DNA from: Acanthamoeba lenticulata
Taxonomy: Eukaryota; Discosea; Longamoebia; Acanthamoebidae
Direction: 5' to 3'
Length of the DNA: 44,524 bases
Assembly: GCA_002179805.1 (NCBI GenBank)
Contig: NAVB01000242.1
Coordinates: 1 to 44,524 of the forward strand
Positions 10,245 to 21,426 of this stretch are shown piece after piece; the first letter of the stretch is position 1, and each line of letters begins with the position of its first letter. Made by a program: the position numbers and the translations under genes. The notes under the pieces were generated by a model. It was given only the letters and a program-made list of their open reading frames with translations, did not search any database and was not told the DNA's origin.

Positions 10245-13200
10245 ATGAAGCGAAATCAGGCCGCTCGGCCCGGTCGTTCGGCGGTACGCACAAGGGGGTG
10301 CCCATTTTATTCCATCTTCTTCTTTCATTCTCTTCCATTTCGATCTTCGAACCCCAAATCCAATCAAACCGGTTGCTTTACGTGTGGTCTTGTGTGTCAA
10401 AATTAACGTCATCTGGCAACTTATGCGCTTTCTTGATCCTGAATTTTTTTCTTCACAGACCGAGCTCAAGCCGGCCGTCTCGCTCAGCGAATGGTATCTA
10501 AAGGTGCCTTGATCCCATCCCAGCTCTTTTCGCCCATTTATTTAGCGCGAATGTTTTCTTCATTTCCATCAATTGACCTCCATTTGTTCTTTTATTTATA
10601 TTATTTTTCGTCATCATCTGGCGTTGCCAAATTAAAAACCCTGCTTTGTGCTCACATTCTGGCCATCTTCACACTAGCCTGTGCTGTTGCAAGGTGCCCT
10701 GTGCCTCGCCGTGGAGGGCATCCGCTGCGATCCTGGCGCTGGCGGTACGCGAACTGCACACAGCAACCATCTATCTTCGGTGCTTCACTTCACACGGCTG
10801 ACACTTGCGGCTGTCATCATCATCACCAGTGCATCGAGGCCAACTGTGGCACTCGTCCAACATCGACCAGCGGTCACCGGACAACCCTCGCCTGGTGCAG
10901 GTATTCACACGCGCGTGCACACTTCTCAGGCTGCTTGATGCTGCTCGGTTCTCACACGTCCTGTAACAGACACACAGCGGAAACGTCTATGAGCTCAGCG
11001 GACCCATGACCAAGAACCCGCTCATCCTGTCCGGCCTACGTACGTTGATTTTTTCTTCTACTATTCTATTTATAATGTATTATTAAAATTATTTAATTTT
11101 ATATTTTAGACGCACGAGGCTTTGTGCCGGAGATCCTGGACCAGTTCAAGTCCGGCTTCCCGCACGACTGGAAGGGCTTGCTGCTTAAGGTCGACCAGAA
11201 GCGCAAAATCATGGCGGCCGCGGCCGCGGCTGCAGCTGCACTTCAGACCAATACCGTCAACAGCGCAAGCAGCATCAACGGCACGTCGCAGGCCAACGGG
11301 ACCTTCGCTGCAGCAGTCTCGACCACGACGGCGGCTACGACGACAACCAGCGCCGCCACCGCCACGGGTGGACCACAGGAGGAAGTAGCACGTGTGAAGA
11401 TTTCGCATGGCGGCGGCGGCGGCAACGACACATCACCAACGACGATGGCGGCGCCACAGCCAACTACCACCACCTCGATCACGGCACCAACGGCTCCAGC
11501 GGCGGTTGAGCCCAAGGCCGAGCTGCAGCCTCAAACGCCAGAGGCAGCCCCCGCTACCACGACCACGACGACCACCACGGCGACGGTGGTGCCAAACGAG
11601 GGCCGTGGCCTGACGCTCGACGGCAAGGTGATCGCCGACATGACTCGCATTGAGATCCTGAAGGGCCTCCGCGCCCGAGGCCGCAAGGTACGTCCTACCA
11701 CCGCTGACGCTGCTGTGACCGTGAGGCCAGGCCTTCACGTGGCTCACTTCATGGCTCGTTACTCCGTACAGAAGGCGAGCGGGACCCGAGGCCAGTTGGC
11801 GGCGCTGCTGGAGCAGCTGGTGGCGGCCGAGATCGCACATCCGCACTTGGCTCCGCCTCCGCAGCCGGCCCGCGGGCGTCGAGGGCGACGAAGCACAACG
11901 GAGTCCGCTGCGGCAACTGTGGCCAGCGTCGTCGCGGCACCACCGCCGCCCGTAGATGAGGCCCCGGATGCCACGGCCACCGCTCCCTCTGCCGTCCCGA
12001 TGGCTGTAGAAGAGACCACGGTGCCTGTGGTGGCCCGGCCCGAAGAAGAGCCCAAGCCTACGGCAGCCGTCGCTGCGCTGCCTGCTGAAGAGCCACAACA
12101 GTTGCCGCAGCAGCAGGAGCAGCAGGAGCCGCAGGCTGAGCAGGCAGCTGTGCCCGAGGACAAAATGCTGCTGGCCACGCCTCAGACGCCTGTTCCGGAC
12201 GATGACTCGTTGGCCTTCTCCTTCACCCGGCTGAGCGAAGAGCCTCAGCCGGATCAGGTTGACGAAGTCCAGTCAAGCGTCGATACGCAGCCGCCACAGC
12301 CACACGAACAGCAGCAGCAGCAGCAACAGCAACAACTCGCCTTGGACAACATGGAGGTGAAGATGGAAGTGGAGGTGCAAATGGAAATGGAGGTTGAGCG
12401 GCAGCTGCCAGCCGAGACGAACGAAGTGACGGCGGCCGCGGTGGCTGATGCCGCGCGTCTGTCTTCTACGTCGCCATGCTTGTCGCCTTCGCCCCCGCCT
12501 CGCTCGCCGCTCGCCCAGCCGCCCGCCGAGCCTACCGTGGTCGCGGCCACTGTCGTCGTCGACGACGCTTCGGTGTCGGCTGTGGTGGTCGAGCAGCAGC
12601 AGTCTCAGCCTTCCGACGAACTGGGCGCTGATGCCGCCACGGCGGCTGCTGCTGGCGGCGGCGAGTGGGTGGTCGACCTGCCGCACATCTCCATCATCCC
12701 CGCGGCGCTGGCCTTTCAGCTCGACGCGGCTCCGGGCGACGCGGCCGACTTTTTGGCCGACGACATGAGCGCCGTGCTGGACACGATGGCCGCGGCTGTC
12801 GCGGCCGAGGAAGCTGAGCTTGCTGTCCCCAACACTGATGAGGACCAGGTCCAAGCACTCTCGGCCTTGCTTGAGGCTCCGCTCGCCCCGGAGGATGCAT
12901 CAGCCGTGTTGGCCCATCTCCCGTCCGAGCAGGAGCAACAGCACGAGCAGCAGCCCCAACCCGAGCAACAGGAGCAGGAGCAGGTTATGGAGACGCCTGC
13001 TGCTGCTTCTCCAGCCGTGGAAGCGCAGCAGCACGCACTGAACATTGACGGTGACGCGGCCGCAGCGGAAGCGCTGCCTGAGCCGAGTTCCGAGCCCCTC
13101 GAAGCTGTCCAGGACGACACCACGAAAGATGAGTCTACCGGCGCCGAAGCCGTCGAGGCCGTCGAGGACGTTGTGGCTCCAGAGGTCCAGATCGAGGAGC

Positions 13201-16200
13201 CGCACTTGGACGACGCCACCAAGCCTGAGCCTAGCGGCGCTGCCGCAGCCGAAGCCGAAGCCGTGCCGGAGGCCCTGCAGATCGAGGAGCCAGCGGCAAG
13301 CGGCGAGCCCGAGGCCCATCCCGAATCGGCCACAACCGGCCAGGACAGGATGGACGAGGAAGAGAAAGAGAAGGGGAAAGAAGAAGGGAATGAGGACGAG
13401 AAGCTTGACCATCCCATGATCGAGATCACTGCTGAAGATGTGACGAAGGAGGTCAAGACAGTGGAAGGGATGGAGGAGGTGGAAAAGGAGGAGGCCGAGG
13501 CCAAGGAGCCTGCCGCAGAAGGCCAGGCCGTGAGCGAGGACGAGAAGGAGCAGGCCGCGGAAGAGGAAGCCAATGTCGCGGCCGAAGCGGAAGCCGATAC
13601 TGATGCGGAAGGTGAGTCCGAGGCCGAAGTCGAAGACTTGGATCGGCTTAAGAGAGACGAGATTGTGGTCCGCCTACAGCGTCTCGGTCTTCCGGTGCGT
13701 CATCGTCTCTTTAAAACGTTGATTGTTCGATGCTGACGTGTGACCATATACGCGTGATACGTCACAGTGCTGGGGAAAGAAGGCAGAGATTTTGCTGCGC
13801 CTCAAGGCCGTCCTCGCTGAGCGCGGCCAAGACAAGGGCCAGCAGGTCGAGTCTGCGGCCAAGGACGAGGAGGAGGAAAAGGAAGTCGTCGCCACCATCA
13901 GACCAGAGCTGAGCGAGGCGGCCCATGCCCAGGAAGCGTCGGCCGGTGAGCGCCCAGATCAGCTCATCAAGAGCCATGACGAGCAAGAGGTTAAGCGAGA
14001 GAAGCCAGTGGGCGACAATGACAAGGAGCCGCGACATGAAGGCGATGATATTGGTGGTGATAATGACGAGCGAGGGGCCAGCGTTCACGACGACATGAAG
14101 CAAGAGGACGGCGAGGAGAACGATGAGGAAGAAGAGGACGAAGACAGCGAGGAAGATGGCGGTGAGGGCGGCGCCGGCCGAGACGACTCGGCCGCCACGC
14201 GAGGCGGGCGGCGCAGGCGAGGCCGCAAGCCTGGTCGGCCGAGGCTCAGCGACGCGCGGCGGAAGCAGGAGCTCAACGAGAAGCGGCGGCTTCGCAGCCT
14301 GCGACCGGCCACTCGCCCGTGGAGCTCGGCCGAGGAGCTCACCCGCGACGAGATCGTCCTCGAACTCAAGAAGCGCGGCTATCCGGTACGCCAGGCCTCG
14401 ACCTCGGCTCGATCGCTGTTGGCTCACATGCGTGCGTGTGTGGCGCAGAGCAATGGGCCGCGCGGGCTGATGGTCCGACGACTCGAGTACGTGCTGGCCG
14501 TGGAGCGGGGCGAGGAGGACCCGCTCGCCATCACGCCCGACGAGTGCGAGGAGCTGCCCAAGGACCAGCTCGTCGCCGCCCTCCACAAGCGCGGCATCGA
14601 TGTACGCCTGTCGTTCATCGTGATTATAAGTTTCGCTCACGTCGCGGCCGACACAACACAGAACGCGGGACCGCCGGCGAAGCTGCGGCAGCGCCTCCGC
14701 AAGGGGATCGAGTGGGTGCGCGGCCTTCCGTCGGTCAAGGCCCGGATCGAAGGTCGTAGCGACACTGGCGATGGCGGAGCTGACGAGGCCCAGAAGAAGA
14801 ACAACGTCAACAAGGCCGACCAAACGGCGGCCGACAGCGACGACGAGGAGAAGGAAGGGGAGGAGAAGAAGAAGTCGCCGTCGAAGAGGGTCGCGGTGTC
14901 CCACCTGCGAAAGCACAAGCGACAGCGCTCCGAGGACGAAGACAAGGAGAAAACGAGCGAGGACGAGGCGAAGGAGGCCAAGGGCAAGCGCCACAAGCGG
15001 CGGCGCTCGAGCGATGATGATGCGAGCGACGACGATGACGAGGCCGCGGGGAAGGACCGACGACCACCAAGCGGCAAGCGGGCGAGGAAGGCCGTTAAGA
15101 ACAAGGACGAGGATGAAGATGAGGAAGACGCGAAGAAGAAACGAAAGAAGGAGGGCGCCAAGCGGCGCAAGACGATCGGTGGCGGCGAAGATGACGATGA
15201 GGGGCGGCGACGCAAGTGGCAGAAGAAGGCGAAGAAGCAACACAAGAGCGATGGAGAGGAAGACGAGGATAAAGAGGACGTGAAGACCGGCAAGAGGGGC
15301 CGCAAGAAAAAGCAGAAGCCGGGCAAGAAGAGCAGAGACGAGGATGAGGACGAGGACGACATCGAGGCCGCGCTGGAGAACCTCATGCGCGAGGCCCAGG
15401 AGAAGGGCCACGGCCGCGGCAAGAAGCGGGGCAGCAGCGCCCTCTTTGCCCACGACTCGCTCTCCGAGGAGGAGAAGGACGACGAGGAAGAGGACAACAA
15501 CAACAGCGAGGACCGCGCGGTGCCCATCAGCAAGCAGCGCAAGAAGAGAAAGACGCTGACGACAACGTCGGTGACGCCGACGGAGACAGGCGCGACCGGC
15601 GACGGTACAGAGGCCGCCACCGTAAAGAAGCAGAAGAAGAAGCGGGACGGTGGACCGGGGGCAGTGGAGCTGAAGGACGACAAGGAGCTGCGGCGCAAGC
15701 GTGAGGAGGAGCGGCAGCGGCGGGCCGAGGAGCGCATGAAGCGGCGCGAGGCCGACCGCCTGCGGCGCGAGGAGGAGATCATCCAGAAGCGCGTCCTCCA
15801 GGCCGCCCTCGTCACCTCCTCGACGCCCTCTGACGCCGCGGCAGCTGGCGCCAGCGGCGGGGCGATGGAGGTCACGTCGTCGATCGACAGTCTCGACCTG
15901 CTCGACGACGAGCTGGCTGGCCACAGCGGCGCTGAGGAGGACCAGCCGTCAGCCGCCGCCTCCACAGCCGCGGCTGTTGTCGGCGGCAGCAGTGGCGCTG
16001 AGGACGGAGACGATGACAACGACGGCGAGAATGAAAAGAATGGAAATGATGACAACGACAAGGACCAGGACGACAACGACGGAGAGGAAGACGATGACGA
16101 GAACGCGTCGTTGGAGGAGTCAAGTCTGCGGCCGCCATCGACTCGGGGCCGCGGGCGTGGTCGAGGGCGGGGCCGCGGCCGGCGGCGGACGAGCGGCGGC

Positions 16201-16827
16201 GCGTTCGGCGTGCCGGCGGGCAAGCGGCGGAAGCGGAAGAGCACCAACAAGGTCGCGTCGGGCGAGGACGGAGGCGGGGCGTCGTCGGGTGTGATGACAA
16301 CGACCAGCAGCGGACTTCCGGACCGTCCCGTGTACGGCCGCGAGGCGCTGTGGCAGTTGTCCTCGGATGCGCTTATCCTCCAGAGCAAGATGCGCGGCCT
16401 TCCTACCCAGGTTCGTCATCTCTTCCCGCCTCTTCTCGTCGCGGTGGTGATGATGGTGTGTATTGGTATTGATGATCATCGTCCTGGTTGGGTACTTGTA
16501 CAGAAACGGCGGAAGGAGGACATGGTGAAGCGGATCGCCGACTGGGACGACCTGCAGGCCGCCATGGCCGCCGACGCTGACGAGGAGGCGCCCTCGACCG
16601 CCACCTCCACCGCGTCGTCGTCTGCTGTGTCGTCGGCCACGGGCTCGACTGAAACGACGCCAACGGAAGAGACGACCGCGACGTCGGCAGGCGCCGGACG
16701 AGGCCACCAGCGAGACGAGGCCGAGGTCGAGGCCGCCGGCGACGCGATGGTAGAGGCCACAACGACCAACAACCCGAGTGGTGGCCCGTCGAGCAACGTG
16801 GACCCCGCCACAGGGACCAATCCTTGA
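10245..16827 (+). CDS. SANTA-domain protein with five SAP motifs; candidate KNL2/M18BP1
   Basis: Eleven exons: 10245-10283, 10459-10503, 10678-10744, 10830-10900, 10970-11039, 11110-11687, 11772-13694, 13768-14385, 14449-14601, 14662-16410, 16504-16827; about 1878 residues. Residues about 17-125 fit the SANTA domain: LSEWYLK, LAVEGIR, LWHSSNI, SGNVYELSGPM, GFVPEILDQFKSGFPHDWK. SANTA is the hallmark of KNL2/Mis18BP1, which helps load the centromeric histone CenH3. Five SAP-like DNA-binding motifs follow (about residues 274, 912, 1121, 1171, 1749), plus an AT-hook (GRKPGRPRL, about 1080), an Arg-Gly run (about 1684), poly-Ala, poly-Gln, and long acidic and Lys/Glu-rich stretches. Nuclear chromatin binding is well supported; the centromere role is inferred. 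No SANT/Myb domain was seen. The start is uncertain (10245 is the first in-frame ATG after a stop), and exon 4 could begin at 10839. Confidence 0.8.
12309..12335 (+). repeat. CAG/CAA run coding for nine glutamines
   Basis: Five CAG codons, then CAA CAG CAA CAA, inside the SANTA/SAP gene. Further Gln-rich patches lie near 12100-12140 and 12930-12985. Confidence 0.9.
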
Positions 16828-16885
16828 CGTGCGCCACGTCAGCAGCTGTAACGGTAATGTCATGTCGACAAATACACAAAAGAAA

Positions 16886-16891
16886 AATAAA
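16886..16891 (+). terminator. Poly(A) signal of the SANTA/SAP gene
   Basis: AATAAA 59 bases after the TGA stop; a second AATAAA follows within ten bases. The next gene starts only 94 bases after the stop. Confidence 0.55.
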
Positions 16892-16921
16892 TGAAAATAA
16901 AATACTCATAAAAAGTTCATC

Positions 16922-18339
16922 ATGAACACGAGGGCGTCACGGTACTTGATTGACAGCCCACTACACTTCCCCCTCTATCGATGGGGACCATCGTGGGGAC
17001 CGTGGGGCTCGCTCCCAAGCGCTGCCAGTGACCCCGCGGCCTACGCTGTGAGCACCCCGCTGACGTGCCCGCCGGTCTATGTTGGTGCTCCGCTCAACCG
17101 CTGGGTGGAGGCGGTCTACGACTTTCCGGTCGTCTACCATCACGCTGGCGGCCTCAGCATGCCTTTAATATCGTCCTCTTCATCGTCCTCAAGCACACCG
17201 GAACCTGTGCCAGAGGTACGAGCAGGGGCTTCGGGGGCTGGCGTGGGTGGGCTGGTGCGAGCGACCCCGTTTCTGCTGCACGAGCTGCCGGTGCCGTCGG
17301 ATGCCGCCCACCATCGCGCCATCCGCGCCGACCTGGCCTCTCGCCTCCCGCCGCCCTCCTCCGTCATCCTCGGTACGTACCGTGGCAACTTCATACAGCC
17401 CTGCAGGCAGCCCATGTACCCTAACGCCAGCCGTGCCCCTCTAAAGGCGGGCACCCTGGCCCGCGAGGACTGGCCATGTGCGTGAAGGGCACTGTGGAGG
17501 GGACCATTAGCGGCGTCGAATGGGAGCTCCAGCAGAACGCCTCCCTCCCGCGCAAGCTCGGCTTCGTCTTCTCGCTACCGACCGGCTTCTCGTACGTGCA
17601 CGCACACACCGATCCCTGTTGCGCTTGTCTGATGGAGATTCGTGTACAACGTCGTCTTCATGTCTCGCGCCAGCTCTGTGAAAGAGAGCAGCGTCGTGTC
17701 GGTAGAGCGACTGCAGAGACTTATGGGCCGGGACCCGCTTCCTGACATCCTCGCCCACATCGTGCCCGAGTCACTCGTCTCGGCCGCCGAGTACAACGAC
17801 GTGCGTACACCTTCGGCCGAAACAAAACCACCACCACGCCTCTAATGGGCTTGGTGCAGATGATCGAGAGCATTCGACCACAGTTCAAGCCAGTGGCACC
17901 GCTGGACGACGAGGAGGAAGGAGGAGGAATGATGCGAACGTTGATGCTGCAACACGACCTCAGCGACTCGACCGACGCCGTGCTACGTGCGTTGGAGGCC
18001 GCACCGGCCGCCCTGCGCGCCAAGGCCGCCAGCAGCCCGCACGGAGGCGACGTCTGGGCCGCGGTCGTGGAGCAAATGGAGAAAGCGCACAGGGAAGCGC
18101 TCCACGCCAGCCTCGAGCTGCCCTGGTTGCAGCCGTTATGGCGCACGCCAAACAAGTTTCTGTCCCTCGACCGCCCGGCCCTGCTGGCGCTCGAGTTCTC
18201 GGCGAGCATGCTCGACCGGCACCTGGCCAGCGCGCTGGACGATGGCGACTACGACTTGGCGGCCGTGCTTGTGCGCGAGGTCGCCTTTCTCAGGCAGTCG
18301 TCACTCCACGCGCGAGCCTTTGTCGGCGTCGCCTTCTAG
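16922..18339 (+). CDS. Unrecognised protein of about 412 residues
   Basis: Four exons: 16922-17372, 17447-17591, 17638-17800, 17860-18339; all joins are GT-AG and in phase. The N-terminus is Trp/Pro/Ser-rich (RWGPSWGPWG), followed by a low-complexity Ser run. The middle part (VKGTVEGTISGVEWEL, GFVFSLPTGFSFVYNVVFMS) looks like beta-strands. The C-terminal exon is largely helical with Ala/Leu content and ends GVAF. No signal peptide or known catalytic motif is seen. I do not recognise the family. The 46-nt intron at 17592-17637 is short for this region, but the join is needed to avoid stops. Confidence 0.65.
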
Positions 18340-18616
18340 TATATGTGTATGATATGAGTGACAAGCACATGGTCCTTGACCGTTTTGATCAGGAGACAAA
18401 GACGGGGCTTGGAAACGATCGCGCGACATGATTTCCCTAAACGGCGGTTCACGAGGCGACGCCACGACCCGGTTGGTTCTTGTCCAAGAAAGAAGAGGAC
18501 ACGAGAGGGAAGGCGAGGCAACACGTCGTCGAAGGGCGAGCGCTTCTCTCGCAAGAGTGGCCAGTTCTAGACTTCGTGAGTGCTTGCACATTGTTCAATC
18601 GATTGAATCTAATTCG

Positions 18617-21221
18617 ATGCAGCACGAGGGTATGGGCGGAAAGCAGAGGGGCGAGAAGATGGGGATCAAAAATCTGTCCTCGGCGCTGGGCAGCCCCATG
18701 ACGGGGCCTCCTGGTCCGAGCCTCGCCAGCTTCCAGCTCCCACTCCGGCCCGCCCCCTTGGGCCAGCTGGCAGCCACACCACAACCGCGCGGGCGAGGGG
18801 AGATGAGCAGCTTCAACGACCTGCCTGGCCTTCAGATCATCCACCACCTGGGCGGCCAGTTGGGGCACGTCCGGGCCTGCAACTTCTGCCGCGCGGCCCA
18901 CACCGCTTGCGACTCGTACATCTTCTTCTTGCCCCTTCTCGTCTCCCTCCCACGATGCGCTCACACTCGCGCGCGTGGACAGGGAACGACCTTGCACGCG
19001 ATGCGTGCGGGTGGGGCGGGGCCACTTGTGCAGCGACGTGCCGTCCCGCAAGCGAGGTCGACCTCCAAAGAACACCATAGGGGCGCCTGACCAGGACGCA
19101 GGCGACTACGCGCCGCCAACAGACCAGCCGTCGTCCTCTGCCTCAGAGCCACCACTGAAGAAGAAACAACATCATGAGCACCGGGAGCAGCAACAGACCA
19201 GTGCCGTTGCTGAGAGTCCCCAGGATCCATCCCCTGGGCCCAGGTCGCTGTCATCTTCGCCTCGGTCCGCCGAGGAGGACGGCCGGCCACAGCCGCGCAA
19301 GGCTTCTAAGCGGCCAAAGGCCTCTGGCACAGCCGAAGTCGAGTCCGAGCCGCAGGCGCACTCGTCCTCGCAGAAGTTGTCCCTATTGACGCAGCTCGTG
19401 GAGATGCTGACCGCCGAGGTGCAGCAGGTCAAGCACGCCAACGCGCGGCTGCGGGGCAAGGTCAAGCGGATCAAGGCCGAGCACAAGGAGACCAAGGGCC
19501 AAGTCGCTTTCCTGCTCGCGCGCGAGGACCAACGTGCGCAGCACGCCGGAGACCTGCGGCCCACCTATCCACCACACCAACAGCCGCAACCGAGTCGCCC
19601 GACGCCAGGCCAGGCCGACAGCAGCAACAGCTGGGATGCCTGGAATTCCTACGCGCACAGCTATGGGCCGCAACCGCAGCAACATCAGCAGCAGCGGCAG
19701 CAACTGAACTATCCCCTCTGGTTTCAGTCGACGATGCTCGGCGGCGAAGCAACGATGCCGCAGGTGCCCGCCTCGTCCTCGGCAGAGTCATCGCCGCAGT
19801 CCTCCCGCTCGTCGCTCGACTCGATTGGGTCGGCCCCTGTTTCTGGCTCGGCCGTGGCGCAGGCGGCAATGATGGAGCAACACTACCAGCCCGACAGCGG
19901 CCATTACAATTACGATCGCCACAATTACGGTCTGCCCTCGTCGTCGTCGTCGGTCCACAACGGCTTCTCTTACGAAATCTCGATCCTCCACGGCGGACGG
20001 TCGCTGCCCGCCGTCCAAGCCCGGCACCTCATGCCCTTTCTCCAGGCCTACGACATCACCCGCCCATTCCCCGTTACCGACTTCAAGTACCACAACAACA
20101 CAAACAAACAAAAACACAATCAACAAAAACCAAAAACAAAACACTAAACAATCAAACAAAAAATCACCAAAACAAAAACAAACAAACAATCAAACAAATT
20201 ATATCATATACCAAAACAAAAACAAAACACAAAAAACGGAAAATAACCCAAAAATATAACAGCCTGCCGGTGTGTTCGTTCCTGACCCCGTCAATCCACG
20301 ACGAAGGGCCACCGATCTTCTGCTTCGTAAATCAGGCTTTCATGCAACTCACCCAGTACTCGAGCGTACGCTGCCTTTCCCGTCTGCCTTTTTTGCGTCA
20401 TAAGCTCAGGAGGTCAAGCGTTTTGAGCTGCAGAGCGAGCTCATCGGCGCGTCCTACGCCAAGATCTATGCCGTCCAGGAGGAGCAGTATCGCGCGCTGG
20501 CGCCCATCATGATCAATCGGTGCGTGTCTCCATGAATTGAAACGAAGCCTTGTGCTGATGCGCGTGAGGCTCAGACCGCCGATGACGGCGAGCGATGTCT
20601 ACCGGGTCCGAGTGCTCATCCGGCGCAAGGACGGCACAATGCTGCGGGTCAACGAAAACGTACAGTTTTACTGCGTACGTGCGCCAATCACCCCCAGACT
20701 GGTGGATTCGCCTTGCTTATGCCAGTGCCTCACCTCGTCTTCTTTGCATTCTCCATCGCCACGGTTGACATCGGGCTCTCCTCCATGCAGGACGTTCACG
20801 GCAACGTGCGTCAGCCCCGGCGTGAAGATGATGATGATGGTAGTGGTGTGTTGCTGACTGGGTGAGTGTGGGTTGGTACGTGTGTGGCGTGATGAAGACG
20901 CGGTACTCGATCATGTGCGTCCTCGACTGGGGCGACGGATGGCTGGAGCCAGGCGAGACCCAGTTCGACCACTGGGTGCCGCTGGCCAAGGTGCTCCCGC
21001 CAGCCGACAGCAGCGCTGCGGTTCCGTCGTCGCCACCAGCCATGGCAGCCGCCTACACCGTCCCGTCATCTTCCCTTCTTGTTCCTCCTCTTCCACCTCC
21101 ATTGCCTTCTTCCTTTGCGCCACCATTGGCCTTGAATCATCAGGACGGCGACAGCACGAACGCGCCGTCGAATACGCGCAATCCCGAGTACGAAGCGTAC
21201 TTGCTGTCCCCGCCATGGTGA
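18617..21221 (+). CDS. Zn2Cys6 zinc-cluster/coiled-coil/PAS transcription factor (copy 1)
   Basis: Seven exons: 18617-18915, 18983-20086, 20263-20365, 20410-20519, 20575-20674, 20791-20805, 20898-21221; 684 residues. A GAL4-like zinc cluster has Cys at 88, 91, 98, 104, 107 and 116 (C-x2-C-x6-C-x5-C-x2-C-x8-C; CNFCRAAHTACDSERPCTRC) followed by the basic SRKRGRPPK. A heptad-rich helix (LTQLVEMLTAEVQQVKHAN) probably dimerises. A Gln/Ser/Pro-rich linker precedes a PAS-like domain (FVNQAFMQLTQYSS, VLIRRKDGTMLRVNENVQFY, YSIMCVLDW). Fungal Ert1/Rds2/AcuK regulators of gluconeogenesis share this Zn2Cys6-PAS order; a similar metabolic role is only a guess. The acceptor of exon 5 could be six bases upstream. 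The 15-nt exon is inferred from the paralogue and phase. Confidence 0.85.
20087..20262 (+). repeat. A/C-rich, T-poor intron with simple repeats
   Basis: An intron within the first zinc-cluster gene, made largely of A and C (runs such as acaaacaaacaaaaacacaa). It lacks the T/C tract usually seen before the acceptor. The flanking exons join in frame and match the paralogue's join, so it is an intron despite the composition. Confidence 0.7.
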
Positions 21222-21426
21222 TACACCACGGTTGTAACGTTGCATGTACAAAGAAACTTTGCTGGCTTTCCAGCCCTCACTCGGCCCAACGTCCCGGTCG
21301 TGATGTAGCAAGTCGGTCCTCTTCCAGAGCTGGAGGTGCACAAAAGCTGCACGTGGAGGTCACGAAGTCATACTGGCGGAAGGAAAAAAGCGAAGATAAT
21401 AAGACACCGCTGGCGAGTGGGGCAAG

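Noticed and set aside
13762..16388. Long - strand open frames (720 and 583 codons) opposite the SAP gene
   Set aside because: They read as Leu/Arg or Ser-rich shadows of Lys/Glu/Asp-rich coding sequence on +, and ignore the intron signals there.
14386..16503. Treating 13768-16827 as one exon because the frame is open throughout
   Set aside because: Three stretches have canonical donor and acceptor sites, interrupt SAP motifs at the same spot, and read as non-protein-like inserts.
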